From Lichtheimia corymbifera B2541 (lineage: Eukaryota > Mucoromycota > Mucoromycetes > Mucorales > Lichtheimiaceae), in contig JNEU01001097.1 of NCBI GenBank assembly GCA_000697475.1, positions 185,411 through 249,410 of the forward strand: a stretch of 64,000 nt of DNA. The letters are read 5' to 3'. Below the pieces are notes generated by a model that saw only the letters and a list, made by a program, of their open reading frames with translations, was not told the DNA's origin and made no database searches. The translations under genes were made by a program, and so were the position numbers. Each line of letters opens with the position of its first letter. Within the stretch, counting starts at the first letter, position 1. Shown here piece by piece: positions 47,678-61,540 of this stretch.

Positions 47678-49448
47678 TTATTCCAGCAAGGTCAACTTGG
47701 GCATGTTGAGAAGAGTAATTCCTTTTACAGGGTCACAATCAAAGTTCCAGTGTTTCCAATGATTCACTTTGCCTTGACAGGGGTAACAGAGTGCACAAAA
47801 CTTGGTACGGAAGCCTTCACACATCTTGCGACCATTACGCAAATTATCCAGCATGTCGTACATAGTGCCACCAATCGCCTCTGGATCACCAAAGTCACCA
47901 AAATGCTTTGCAATCATATCCTCCTCGCATACATCGATTTGCTGTATCCGTGCATCCAAGATGGGCTCCACTTGATAAGGGAATAACCATACTCCAAGAT
48001 TCTGATCCTCGTTCTTGACAAATATACGCGGTCCTCGAGCAATCAGGTGTACAAGATCTCGTGATATGATGTAAAGTGCTCCTGCTGTGTATCGTGGAAA
48101 CAACGGCAATGGATAATCAAATTCACTGTTCTTGTTGCTGTTGTCCCGAATGGGTGGAATGTTCCTATTTACCACACGTCGTCTAAGTCACCCAAATGCA
48201 AGATGATCCATCAAACCACCCATTATCTTACCAATAGCTTAAACCTTGCCAATACCGTGTTTGCACACCCAACTCCAAGAGTTCGTCAGTGATTGTATCC
48301 CATCGTATAAAGATATCATCATCGGTTTTGACGAGGTAATCAAACTCATATTGCTCTGCCCATTCCATTGTGCTGAACACTTTTTTGCTGAGGTCTTCGT
48401 ACTTGTCCGAGCAATTGAGAAGAAGCACATCACCATGCGTATCCATTTCAGCTTGTATTTGGGGCCACATGGTCTCTCGCACTTTATCTGAAGCTGGTTG
48501 ACCCATGATAAATCGATAAAAGTAAGCGATATTGTCATTGTTCTCGGGCATGAGTTGCATGGTTGTTTCGCGAAAGACTTGTCGTTTGGTGAGACTTTTG
48601 GGAGTCCAAGCAGATAAAACAAAGACCATGACACGAATTCCAGCCTCTGCCATTTCAGGATGCTTTTGTACATTGTCGGGCATCTTTGCTGATGATAATG
48701 CATTGACAGCATGGGAGATACTGTTACTGCGTAAAACGCTGACTTGACGCAAGACGGCGAGCATAGTGAATACAACGACAATAAACAGAGGAAGGACCAA
48801 GACACGGACGACAGTGGATTTGTGATTGATGGCCTTTCTGCTGTATTTGGGATTGGATGCAAGTAGAATCTTGAATACGTTGCAGACCAAGAGGATAAAG
48901 CACATGGTCATCCATTGCCACATGGGTTGATCGGCTCCATAATAAGATGAGAAGAAGGCATACACCGACCAATGGATCACTGTAAGTGTTGCTAGTCGCA
49001 CCAACGCATTACTGATTTCATAGTGGTACAACCATCTTCGCATCATACTTGTTGTCAAGATCCAACTCCAATATCCAGCCAGCACACACTAGGACCATCC
49101 ATTAATATATATATAATTGTAGTACTACTATGAGGTTGACTGACTTACCCAGAGTATAGCGACACAATAGGTAAGGGGAGTGCTCTTATTTTCAAATATG
49201 CCTGTCTCATCATATTGCGGCTGTGTCCATGCTCGATTGATGCATTGTACGAGGCCAATCCCGGCGGGTATAAGACTGAGCAACCTTAAGAGTATAATGG
49301 GGAGATGAAAGCGTCGAGGTACATTGAGCGATGACAAGGATAATGCACGTTGCCGAAAGGAAGGGAGACCATGCGGCTATAAATGACGATCGTGTTGTTT
49401 TAGGATACAATAAAAAGGATGCATGCTGTTGGTTTTTACCGTAGCCAT
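47678..49448 (-). CDS. GT31-family (beta-1,3-galactosyltransferase-like) glycosyltransferase
   Basis: Four exons (49440-49448, 49149-49376, 48232-49088, 47678-48164) give 526 residues; the first codes only M-A-T. The N-terminal 250 residues hold several hydrophobic segments (P-I-I-L-L-R-L-L-S-L-I-P-A-G-I-G-L and V-L-P-L-F-I-V-V-V-F-T-M-L-A), more than the single anchor of animal GT31 enzymes. The catalytic part has R-Q-V-F-R-E-T, the segment E-Y/F-D-Y-L-V-K-T-D-D-D-I-F with the D-x-D metal site, Y-T-A-G-A-L-Y-I-I-S and E-D near the end. It should act in the Golgi on proteins or glycolipids. The last intron uses the acceptor at 48165, because the nearer one would create a stop. Confidence 0.85.
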
Positions 49449-49814
49449 GGTGGAGATGGGGGTTGGGTTGGCGGATCGGGTGGATGCAACAGGGAAAAAC
49501 GAGCGGTGCCAGTGTAAAAAGCCTTCTTTTGGGTACTGCCACAGACCATTAAACTCCTTCTTCATTATCGACCTTTATTCGTGTCTTTAAATCCTAGTTG
49601 CATGAGTGCTTCCCAATCTATTATCCATGCTGCCCTGAAGATCATGTAATAAAAACCTCTTCATGCTTCTATTACTGCAATCATTGTAATTCCTGATCCA
49701 TATAAGCTATTCGGACACCAATCATGCCCTTAAATGAAGACAATAAATGATTCAATATCATGTATAAAGGTGGATAGGATAGAATTGTATTATGATGATG
49801 ATAAGACAGATATC

Positions 49815-49815
<1 letters not shown>

Positions 49816-49843
<28 letters not shown>
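49816..49843. repeat. (TG)n microsatellite upstream of CCZ1
   Basis: Fourteen TG units about 65 bases before ATG 49907, likely in the promoter or 5' leader. Confidence 0.9.
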
Positions 49844-49845
<2 letters not shown>

Positions 49846-49906
49846 TATGTTGTGGTCAAAGACACGGTCTTCCGAACAAATCCTCCTCCTCCCTTCCCTA
49901 TTTACT

Positions 49907-51862
49907 ATGCTAGGCCGCACGAGTCCTGTGCTATCATATTTTTGTGTCTACAACCCATCGCTTGCCCAGAATGAGGAAAACACCAAGGATCAGATTCTAT
50001 ACTACACTGCAAAGACCGTCGTTCCGGCCGATGTCAAGATGAAGCAAGTGGGTCTTGCTCAAGCTCTAGTCAACTTTAGCTCGTAAGTGGTTTTCCTTCA
50101 TTGCACTTGTATATACTCATTACGGCTGTTTTTAGAGCTTTCTCTCCGTCGCAACCAGCACAAAACGTACACGCGCAAAAACATCGGCTTATATTTCTGC
50201 AACCTGAACCAGGATTTTGGATGCACATGTGCGTGGAGCTCGGTATTCTACGTAAGCAAGTCAAGGATAGCAAGGGCAAGGAGAAGCTAGTGACCGAATA
50301 TCTGGATGCTCAGTTGAACGATCATGCATTGGAAGCTGTGCTACGTATTGGCTATGAACAATTTCGACTCTTGAATGGCACCATGGCGTCTATTTTAACC
50401 AATGCCGCTCGTCGTTCCACTCTCATGCATCGTATCGAGGAGTTTTTCTCCGAGTGGATCTGGAAATGGGACTTTGACAGACTTGATACCATCGTTTTTT
50501 CTGGTGTCTTCAATGGTGTCCCTGTTCAGCCTCTGCAACGTCAGAATTATTTACGGATTCAGGACCTTGATAAGCTTATCCAAACAAAGACAAGATTTAT
50601 TTCACATATGATGGCTTGGGATAATCAAGGAGGATTGGTATATCGTTCACCTGGCTTGGATATGCAAGACGTCGTCGCTCTTCGCAAATGGATTTGTCAG
50701 GGGCAACAACAACGTGATAAAGAGAATCAACAACAGCAACAGCAGCAACTTGTCAGCAGTAAATCATTGACCACACACAATGCAGCCAACACACTTAAAT
50801 CATTCACACGCTCATTGTCCCATTATTTTTCATCATCCGCACCCACTTCCCCTGAAGATCGACCATCCACGCCTGAAAATGATTCACCCTCCTCAGATGC
50901 AAGCGGTACTGTGGAAGATGTTGTACGAGTCCATTTGAAAAGTCGGTCTGGGCAAGAACCACAAAGTGAAGAAGAGCTTGAAGAATACTTTTTGCTTGTA
51001 TACAAAGTAAGTAGTAGACGTTGGCTTTTTTTGTTAAAAGGATGGGCTAACAATGATAAGCACAAGAGCGACCTCTTATGGTGTTTCTTATTACCCGCTT
51101 TCGCAGAGGGTGCAGAGGAATGGTTGGCAGATCCAGCATCCATGGTTCAACTTGAGAACTCCTTGGTTGAAGGAGATATTGATGATCTTACCACAATCAT
51201 TGTCGAGAACAAAGAAAGTACACAAGAAAAGAGGTAAATATTACTCGGATAAAAAAAAGCGCATTGCATTCATTGTTGCTTTGGTGTTCAAGCAGTATGG
51301 CTTTGGGAAAGCATTATCGGTGCTTTTATTACGACAATGCGACGCTCAATATCAAATCGACTCTGATGGATCAACGCAAAGATACGTTTACAGTGAACAA
51401 TGACATGCTGTTACAGCTACTGGATATTAAGAACGACTTTGAGGCGTAAGTAGTGTTTCGTTTATATATGTCTCGTTTCTTAATCACAACTACGTGTAGC
51501 ATCCCCAATACGAGTGAAGTTTATACAAGGTCAACTACCAATTATTGGATTGCTGGTCGACGTGTATACAACCGGTTAGCCGTTCGACAGCAGCAGATAC
51601 AAGCTTCTAATACCGATGATCACCAAGAACCGCCTACTGAAGACGAGGAAGAAGAGGACCATTATGATGAAGGTGTTATGAGCGATTATGTGGAAATGTA
51701 TCTTGTGGCAGCCAAAAAGGATACTTCGCTAGCCGATGTAGAAGGTAATGATGGCACCCATCCCACTCAAGCCCGTATACTAATTAATGCAAACACACAC
51801 GCTCATTAGAAACCATGCGCAAAATGGCAGCTTCAGTTGTTGATACCATGCGTATCGAGTAA
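49907..51862 (+). CDS. CCZ1: Vacuolar fusion protein Ccz1 (Mon1-Ccz1 GEF subunit)
   Basis: Six exons (49907-50082, 50136-51006, 51061-51233, 51296-51445, 51500-51744, 51810-51862) give 555 residues. The N-terminal longin-type start F-C-V-Y-N-P-S-L-A-Q-N-E is followed by I-L-Y-Y-T-A-K and F-S-P-S-Q-P-A-Q-N-V-H-A-Q-K-H-R, closely matching Ccz1, where the segment reads F-S-P-x-x-P-A-x-x-x-H-x-Q-K. A Gln/Ser-rich low-complexity loop lies in the middle; the C-terminus has S-E-V-Y-T-R-S-T-T-N-Y-W-I-A-G-R-R, typical of the family. With Mon1 it activates Rab7/Ypt7 for vacuole and autophagosome fusion. Intron 51007-51060 is 54 bases long, in frame and free of stops. Confidence 0.92.
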
Positions 51863-51913
51863 TAATGCAAATCTATCATCCGAGCTTTTTATGTACATAT
51901 AGTGCCATCTACA

Positions 51914-54877
51914 TTATAAAATATCCATTATACTGTCTTCGTCGATCGAATTGGAACTTGTTTCATTCTTTGCCTTGTCATGGATGACATCTGTTTCTTT
52001 GGTGGTATCATCTCGTGCCGTAGCTGACGTTGTCATGGGGTCTGTTTTTCGTTGATGGAAAGCAATCCAGCCATCACGTCGTGGCGCATCCCGCTTTGTC
52101 CATCTATATAAACATCCATGTTAACATGAAACCGCCATCTTCCATTCCTTTGGGGGAAACTTACAAGTCCAGTAGGCGCCCTCGTCCTAGTTCTTCATTG
52201 TAACCAGCTTTGGGTAATAATGTCTCAATCATGTCATATACGGCTGCTGGCTTTGGCTCTGTGAATTCATGTTGGATCCATTGTGATGCTGGTTGCTCGA
52301 AATCGATGATAACGTCTGGTGACCGTTGATGTCGTAGTTCAAAGCCATCGCCCTAATTTTTTATTGAGTAACACGGCTACTCATTCCCAATATTGGATCT
52401 TACCTTTCTAAAGATGAGCAGGATTTCCTTGGAGGAGCTGATATAGGGGCTGGGTTGATCCACGGGTATGTTGTTGACGTACTTTTTGAACCACACCAGA
52501 TTCTCGACATATCGGCAGTCTTCATAAGCAATGTATTAGAAGAACATAATTTAATAAACAAACTTGTAAACATACCCAACTCATCCATTAGTCGCACAAC
52601 ATCGGCTTGTAATAGCTTGTGGGTCCAAACGAATACTAGGCCTGCTGTCATTCGTGTCAAGACCTTCTTCATAAGCCTCATCTGAAAGAAAACAAGACAA
52701 TGAGCCATTGAATAAACAAAACCAATGGATGCAGCACCATACCATGTCCTTGAGCGTCCATGAACATCGACCATCATTTCTACCATCCTTGACATAAAAG
52801 TCCCATGGTGGATCAGCAAGAATCCCTTCTAATGGTGATGATCCTTTTCCAGAAGGTTCCTGGTTGGCAGGGCCGAGCAATGCTTCGAGAATGGTTGGAC
52901 ATTCGGCCATATCATCGAGTTCGCAGTAATAGGATCGTCCATTCTCGGAAATCGATGGTCTAGCTTGGTCCAATCCAAGAGGTTTGACGTGATGCACACC
53001 GCTGAAAAGCTCATTGGGTATAATAACTTTGGAAATGAGATCATCAGGAGTGTCTTGCTTGGGTTTCTTGACGCCCGTAAAGAACATGGATAAGTTGGAT
53101 TGACGAACAGTGGTTGGCTTTTCTTCAGGTAACGCTGTCTTGAGTGCAGCCGTCTTTTTTGCCACCAGCCTATATTGTCTATATGAGTAAAAAGAGAAAG
53201 GGAAACACGATTAAGACTTACATCTCAGTGGTCGTTAATCCTCGACGCCATTCTTGTTTCGCTCTCCAATATTCATGTCGTTTAATGGGATCCAGGAACG
53301 GCTGCATGAATTTGTTGTATGCTTCCAAGCGTTCTCGAAGTTCCTTTTCATAGTCATGCTTCCGAACGTGCAAGTTGGCGTGTTCTGGTTCCTGAGTGCT
53401 TAAAAAGACATCCATTGCATCTTCATCATCCTCGTCGTCATCAAATACAAAGAGCGGTTGACGTGGAGGAGGAATCTTTTTGACCATGTCGCTGATAGGT
53501 TTTCTGGTAGATGGTGTTTTTGGCGCACGTGGAGTTGCAGGTAGTCGAGGACGTGGAGTGGATGTAGATGCTGTGCCGCTTCGACGATGATATTCCTTCA
53601 GCCATCGATCCACATTGCGTTCGATCTCCTTGACTTCCTCTGATTTCCATTCATCTCCAAGTTTGGATGAAACTGGCGTTCCTATGCTACGATCCTTGTT
53701 GATTTGCTTCAATTTGCCGTCGACCATAGCGTAGGAAGGATCCACAATCTTTTTGTCGCCCACCAGCTTTCTGTAATAGTTCATGCACTGATATCCCACA
53801 CGATGCGGAATCTTTTGGCTGAATAATCCCCACGCGTATCCAATCTTCCATCCCTTTGCAATCCATTCATGATATCGATCCATAAAGCATTTGTGTTCTG
53901 AAGCTGTCCATCCACCGTTTCGTTGACCTTCGCCAGGAACTATAATCAACCACTTTTAAGTATCCACCCCCATGTAATCAATAACAAGAATAAATACATA
54001 CCAACAAAGCGGAAATAATAGCCTTCTGGATTCTACGAGCATGACCTATCAGTCACTAAGGCACTTGAGAGTCATCCATGCAATGACACTTACCACATAG
54101 CGTGATTCCCAAGCCTTGATACGTGACATTTGCCATGTCTTGACGCATGATTCTGTAAACACGTCCTCGCCCACTTTGCGCTTGGTCGGTATTGGCTTTG
54201 AGACTGCTAGTGCTTTGAGCTGCTTTGTTGCTTCATCCTCACTGGTGTCCATATTGGTGCCATTGCTATGCTTCGTCACAGGATCAGCTGGTGTGTGAGA
54301 TTGGAAAATATCCTCATCGCAATCCAGTTCAATCACGGATGATCTCCTTTCCATCTTAATATCTGTAGTACTAGCAGGTTGTGGGGTAGTCGCAACTGGA
54401 TCATCATCAAAGTCAGGCCATGAATCCATGTCGTCATTCTCTGAAGCAAACGTCTCATCGTTGTCGCCCTCGTTCTTCAAGTCGTTTGCTGCTTTTATGT
54501 TGTGTTGCGGCTGTTCTTTGTCATGATATTGCTTTTCAACACGGTCCAATTGTTGCCAGAATGCTGTGTCGTTTATTGCATCGTCTATCATCAAGTAGTT
54601 GTCCTCGTCTTCTTCTTCATCCTTAACAATACGTCGCTTGGGTTTCTCGTCAAGTTGCTCGGGTGGACTCAAAGACTATACGGTGTTCCTCACGTTAGTA
54701 ACATGTTGTCTTTGACAGTAGCTTTTTATGTACCTTGGAATCGCTTTGGATCGAGTCATTGCGATCGTTGTGTGTTGTCTGCAGTTTACGCTTCTTGGAC
54801 AGAGATAAGCTGATCGGCTTTCGTGGAGTTGAATCAGGCGATCGAGAGGAAGAAAACATGAACAAATCGTCATCCAT
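51914..54877 (-). CDS. Myb/SANT domain fused to MT-A70 adenine methyltransferase
   Basis: Nine exons (54734-54877, 54094-54675, 54002-54032, 53222-53939, 52743-53178, 52576-52681, 52404-52519, 52165-52352, 51914-52103) sum exactly to 836 residues. An acidic disordered N-terminus leads to a Myb-like domain (G-G-W-T-A-S-E-H-K-C-F...H-R-V-G-Y-Q-C-M-N-Y-Y-R-K-L-V, about residues 258-320), a Pro/Thr linker and then the MT-A70 fold: catalytic D-P-P-W near residue 615, W-T-H-K-L-L, E-N-L-V-W-F-K-K, and the ending L-L-D-L-W-T-K-R-D-A-P-R-R-D-G-W. D-P-P-W marks an active subunit. Relatives methylate adenine N6 in RNA (METTL3) or DNA (ciliate MTA1). DNA targeting via Myb is inferred. The 31-base exon and two AAG acceptors could mislead software. 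Confidence 0.85.
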
Positions 54878-55574
54878 GTCAGAGGTATAATAAAAACGAG
54901 AAAGGGGAGGAGGAAAAGATAAACTGGGAACAAAATTGCAGGCACGCATCTTTACACGAAACGCGTTGGCTGTAAAAAAACGCGTCGGATAAATTCCTTC
55001 ATACCGTCGCGTACTATGGGACCTAGTCAGCATATCATTAGTACAATGAATGATTTGAATGTGATAAAGGCTTGGTGCCCAGAATTGTGTTCCTGATGAT
55101 CTTGGGATTACCCATGACTACAAGAAGAAGAAATATTAGTTACCACCACATTATATAGGGTGGGCGCTATTGAATGCTAACAAAATGATGAGTCTTCACT
55201 ATTGAAAGTAGAATGATTGACAGCCTTAAAAGAGCATAATGGAGCATTGAATAATAGCCACCATTGCCCAGGCGTATGTAAAATATCAATAAACGGCCAT
55301 CTTTTCCATCGTTCTCTTTATCATTGTTGTTGTGCTGCATATAACATATAGATGCGATCAATGTATTTTATAGCTATCATTTGGCTTATTCTATGATTTG
55401 AATCGTTGAATATTTTATTGCACCCATATCAGTGAACATAAATGGTCTCTTGTTCAAAGGGGTGATAGCCTTGATTGGGTGGGTCTGCATAAGCCGAAAT
55501 GTCGGGAAACGTGACTTTAAGACTCCAAAACAATTTCTTGGGTTTGGCAGGCCTTCACTTCTTCGCTTGTCAAC
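54878..55574. other. Intergenic, divergent promoters
   Basis: About 700 bases between the MT-A70 gene (minus) and the mitochondrial uS19 gene (plus). Longer leader frames exist, but nothing is supported as a gene. Confidence 0.5.
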
Positions 55575-55894
55575 ATGCCTCGTTCTGCTTGGAAGGGTCC
55601 CTTTTTCGTCGCTTTCCCTGGTCTTCGAGAAGCCATTAAGAATGGCACTCCCATTGCCACTCAAGGTAACTCTTGATCCGTCATGCCGATCGTTGAAGGA
55701 AGCACTAAACCTGGATTCATTATATAGCTCGAAGCTGCACCATTCTCCCTTCTTTTGTTGGTCTCAAATTCCTTGTTCACAACGGCAAAGACTACATGCC
55801 AGTTCACATTACCGAAGACATGATCGGCCACAAGCTTGGCGAATTTTCCTTTACCCGCAAACGGTTCACCTATCGTTTCACCAAAAACAAATAA
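55575..55894 (+). CDS. RSM19: Mitochondrial small-subunit ribosomal protein uS19m
   Basis: Two exons (55575-55665 and 55728-55894) give 85 residues. [32 protein letters not shown] and [17 protein letters not shown] are the S19 family signature; size and the R-S-A-W-K-G-P-F start fit the fungal mitochondrial form (Rsm19), not the cytosolic S15. No separate presequence is needed in this family. The two exons join as [11 protein letters not shown] with perfect phase. Confidence 0.9.
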
Positions 55895-56040
55895 AAAGAG
55901 AATTCAAGTCGACAAGAAGCGTTTCCAGGCAACAACAACAACATGGTTGTATATAATCTATATTTGTACATGTTCTATTGAGAGGAGATGGGGGGGAATA
56001 TGTTTCTATTGGGAGTATGATACACAATGAAAATGGGATT

Positions 56041-58561
56041 CTATGGACAAGGTTCATTATCGTCTTCAAATTCAATCAGGACCTGCCCGGTTTGAACAGC
56101 GCTGCCTTGCCGTACATGAACATTCTTGACAGTGCCGACACGTGATGTTCGCAATACATTCTGCATCTTCATAGCCTCTACTACTGCCACTTCAGCTCCT
56201 GCCAATACCTGCATAGATTTCATATCAGTATCAAATCCAATTGACTCCAATCGTTTTACGTTTTTACCTTGTCACCCTTTTGAACAGCCACACTAATCAC
56301 ACGTCCAGGCATTGGGCTTGCAACCATCTTACTCTCTTGCTCCTTTGTTTTTGGCTTCATGTATTTTGATAGTTCACGTTGACGATCGTTCAGTATAGCT
56401 ACTTTGAACTGGACTAGTTGTTAGCTAAAAATTATCTTCAATCCCTTAAATATACATACCTTGTCACCACGATATTGCATTCTGAAGCCAAAGGGTAGAT
56501 TATCCAGGTATTGCACCACAACATCTTGCTGGGTTTCTTTAATGGAGGCATATGCCAAGAGATCATCAAGTGGCCATTGTGTTGATAATGATAGCTTCTC
56601 AAACATTGGAGACGAGACCTTGATTGAAGCATATTAGTATCATCGTCATCACTTTGAACCCCCACCTCCCAATTCACAATATACCTCAAAAGCATCTTTT
56701 CCAGTCATACGTATTGTAAGCATCACTTCATCCATGTAACCATTTTGCTCATTTGTCAGCTGGACCCAAATATTTCTTGGTGTCGTGATAGGATGGGACA
56801 CATTGGCTTCCTTCTTGGACCACATGGCAGCATTCACCGCAGCTAATTGATGCAATTCGGGTGTTGCAAGTCGAGCACTTTGATATCCATTTGGGTATTC
56901 CTCGGCTAAAAAGTTGGTGGTGATTGCTTTGCCCTGACGAAATCTTGGATGGTCCACCACGCTTTGTAACAATGGCAGATTGTGTGTAACCCCTTTGATG
57001 ACATATTCATCCAACGCTTTCACCATGGTATCAATGGCCTCGTCTCGTGTTTCCCCAAAGGTGGTCAACTTGCAAAGCAGTGGATCGTACTCGACTGGGA
57101 TATCCGATCCTTCCTTGATACCTGAATCGCATCGGATGTTGGGGCTGATCGATGATGGTTCACGATAAGTCAACAAACGACCCACGGAAGGTAAATAGCG
57201 TGCGGGATCCTCGGCATAAACGCGTGATTCAATAGCCCATCCACGGCATACAATATCTTGTTGCTGCAAGGGTAATGGATGACCTGCTGCGGCATATAAC
57301 ATGTGCTCCACAATATCGAGACCGGTGACATATTCTGTAACGGGATGTTCCACTTGAAGGCGTGTGTTCATTTCCAGGAAATAAAAATTGCGTTCATTGT
57401 CCACCAAAAACTCGACCGTGCCTGCAGAGCTGTAACCCACGTGACGTGCCAATGCAACAGCTTGAGCACCCATTTTGTGCCATGTCTCTGAATCAATATG
57501 TACACTGGGCGACTCCTCTATGACCTTTTGGTTGCGTCGTTGAATGGAGCATTCACGCGGGGGTAGATAGACAACGTTGCCATGGTTATCACCCAGAATC
57601 TGAATCTCGATATGGCGTGGTTGATTAATGTATTTCTCCAATAGCATACGGTCGTCACCAAAGGCGGATTTGGATTCTTGTTTAGCCAATTTGAACCCTT
57701 CCACAAGCTCTTGATCATTCCTAATTCGATCATGAGTATCTAATTAACCCCAGAGAGATTATACAACACATACCATGCAATGCGCATTCCTTTTCCTCCT
57801 CCACCTGCACTGGCTTTGATCATGACAGGATATCCAATATCATTTGCCACCTTGATGGCATCCACTGTGGTGTCCACTTGCCCATTGTATCCAGGGATGC
57901 AATTCACCTCACTGGCCTCTGCAATCAATTTGCTCTGAATCTTGTCACCCATAGCAGCGATAGCTTCACTCGAAGGTCCCACAAATGTAATCCCATTTTC
58001 TCGTAAAGCCTTGACAAATGCTGGGTTTTCACTGAGAAATCCATAACCAGGATGAACAGCTTGCGCGCCCGATTGTTTGACAGCTTGGATCATACGTGGA
58101 ATGTCAAGATAGGATTCTGGTTCGCCAATACAGATAGCTTCATCAGCCATTTGGACATGAGGGGCATTCGCATCGAGATCAGAATAAACAGCCACCGTGC
58201 GAATGTTCATCCTACGAGCAGTCTTGATGATACGGCACGCAATTTCACCACGGTTGGCAATAAGGAGCTTGTCGAATGTCTGTCATAATAAACAAATAAG
58301 CAACGAAACATCCCACCCTCTCTTATTGTAACGTGTTGTACTTGCCGGCTTGACTGTGGCAGAGCCTGCTTTTAAACGAGAGTCTGCTGTTGCTGATCGT
58401 TGGACATGGTGACAAGATAGCGATCGTAACGTGGTAGTCCTTGGAAGAAGACGGCTCGGGCTATTGCACAATCGAGGTCGGCATGGTGCTGTTCTTATAG
58501 AATGTGACATTAGCCACGGGATCCTCGGCAACTGTTTAGCGACATGGAGAGACCGAGACAT
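56041..58561 (-). CDS. PCCA: Propionyl-CoA carboxylase alpha subunit, mitochondrial
   Basis: Six exons (58346-58561, 57774-58279, 56685-57720, 56460-56618, 56268-56408, 56041-56208) sum to 741 residues. An Arg/Ser-rich presequence (M-S-R-S-L-H-V-A-K...) precedes biotin carboxylase: [13 protein letters not shown], the ATP loop [22 protein letters not shown] and the Arg region of the active site. A BT domain follows, then the biotin carrier with E-A-M-K-M-Q-N. The E-A-M-K-M-Q-N motif and the R-G-V-T-H-N-like K-G-V-T-H-N-L segment favour PCCA over methylcrotonyl-CoA carboxylase. It makes methylmalonyl-CoA from propionyl-CoA, an activity absent from many ascomycetes. Intron 58280-58345 has a GC donor. 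Confidence 0.92.
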
Positions 58562-58773
58562 GGCATGAGAGAAAGAAAAACAGAATGAAAGTAGAGTGGT
58601 GTGGGAAATTGAATTATACACACACAAAAGGGAACCCCCTCCTCCCCTCCCAATATAGCATCAGATTTACACAAGATGCTCCGTCAAATGACAGCTCTGC
58701 ATGATGATGATGCAAAATGATGTATTTACAAATCGCTACTTTATCGTGTTCATTTACATGGTTGATAACCGAT

Positions 58774-60112
<1,339 letters not shown>

Positions 60113-60174
60113 GTTGAATAGCAAATGAAAAGAAAAAGACTTGTTATGACAGGGTATCTCCCATCCACAGCCTG

Positions 60175-60185
60175 CTTTATATTAA
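60175..60185 (-). promoter_or_regulatory. Likely TATA element of GAPDH
   Basis: Read on the minus strand it is TTAATATAAAG, about 65-70 bases upstream of the ATG at 60112. Confidence 0.45.
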
Positions 60186-60636
60186 CAAGGACCCTTGTTT
60201 TTTGTTTCACTTTTGTAACAATGATGTTTGCGAGAGCACGTTGCCCTTGCTAATCGCCTCATTATTATATCATCATTGCTATAAAATCAGCCTTCCCGCA
60301 TGCAGCATTTTCAAGGAATTGCATCAACAAAGGTGGATCCTTAAAGTTGGTATTGATGTCTAATTCTAACGCGGTTCAAAGATTGTTTGTATTAACTCGA
60401 AAGATCAACATAGTTTCAGTCAGTGCCAATGACTACCATAAACCCCTCTACTACTTGGAATTTGCCGAGTGCCTTGGTTTCAAAGCTAGTCTAGACTTTT
60501 TAAAAGCGCAGATCACGTGTGATGGGAGATGCATGGGTGTTGCCATTAGATCATTGTCCACCAAAGAATATGAGTACAAGGACATGTATTGTATGCAAAA
60601 AGAGAATGATATATTTTTATGTGTATGTGTGCTATA
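60186..60636. other. Intergenic between GAPDH promoter and CBP20 3' end
   Basis: Holds the rest of the GAPDH promoter and the 3' UTR of the CBP20 gene. A 121-codon plus-strand frame (60347-60712) runs antisense into the CBP20 end and has no recognisable domain, so it is not called. Confidence 0.5.
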
Positions 60637-61540
60637 TTACTCCTCGTCATCATCATCGTCGTGCTCACGAAATCGTGGATTCTATGGAGTAAAAAGTGAT
60701 CGAGTATGTTAATGCATGTAGTATGTCAACCATGGATAAACTATGTATACCTGTTCCTTTGTTCGTTTATTGCGCTCTCCATCCACATCATCATCTCGGT
60801 CACGTTTGCGTGATGCTATTCATATCATCTATCATTAGCCATTGGAAGGGTGTAACAAATGTAAGGTTATACTTACCCATATCCTGCTGTCGACTTTTGT
60901 ATTCATCCGCACCCTGTGGAATATCCTTGATAGGTTCATAGGTTGCCTTGAGTTTCTGTTCACGCTCACGCTCCAAAGTCAAACGCATGCGATGACCCCA
61001 TCCACCACGACCTGCATCGAATTCGGTACGATATTCATCACGCACTTGACCACCGCTTCGACCACGTCCAAATTGTCGACCTTCCTTGAATCCTGGATCC
61101 AGATCACAGCGAATAATTCGTTCATCCAACTTGGTGCCATTGATGTATTTCATGCAATCAAGTGCATCTGCACGATGGTAATATCTGGCAGAGAATGCCA
61201 TCAGTCGTCATCTTTTTGAAGCCTATGGCTGGCTACTTACTCGACAAAGCAGAAACCACAAGGTGTCTTGTTATTACGATCCAGGCCCATAATAATACGC
61301 TTGATTTCACCGCATTTTGAAAAGAGTTCGTAGATCTGTTCTTCGGTTGTGTAGAATGAGAGATTGCCAACGTACAAGGTCGCTGTTGTTGATAGATCGT
61401 CGCGGAATTGGTTTGAAGATCCCTGTGGACAAGATATGAATTAAAGAGAGTTATATTGAATAGGGGGTTTTCAAGGTTACCTGATATTGTTGGTCACGGT
61501 ATGTGGAAGGAACGGCGAGTGAAGTGACAATGGACGTCAT
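60637..61540 (-). CDS. CBC2: Nuclear cap-binding protein subunit 2 (CBP20)
   Basis: Five exons (61481-61540, 61241-61422, 60877-61184, 60751-60815, 60637-60681) sum to 219 residues. The RRM is complete: RNP2 L-Y-V-G-N-L, RNP1 C-G-F-C-F-V-E-Y. The CBP20-specific tail follows: [24 protein letters not shown] and G-R-G-G-W-G, which close over the m7G cap. A charged C-terminal extension (R-K-R-D-R-D-D-D, ending D-D-D-D-D-E-E) is longer than in human CBP20. With CBP80 it binds the cap of new transcripts in the nucleus. A TATA-like TTTATATA lies about 100 bases upstream on the minus strand. Confidence 0.95.

Noticed and set aside
47015..47986. 323-codon Leu-rich plus-strand frame
   Set aside because: Out-of-frame reading of the cytochrome b5 part of fumarate reductase and the antisense of the GT31 gene.
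48166..48185. Nearer acceptor for the last GT31 intron
   Set aside because: Using the acceptor just upstream would create a TGA at the junction; the acceptor next to base 48164 restores the frame.
60347..60712. 121-codon plus-strand frame
   Set aside because: Overlaps the CBP20 3' exons in antisense and shows no family pattern.
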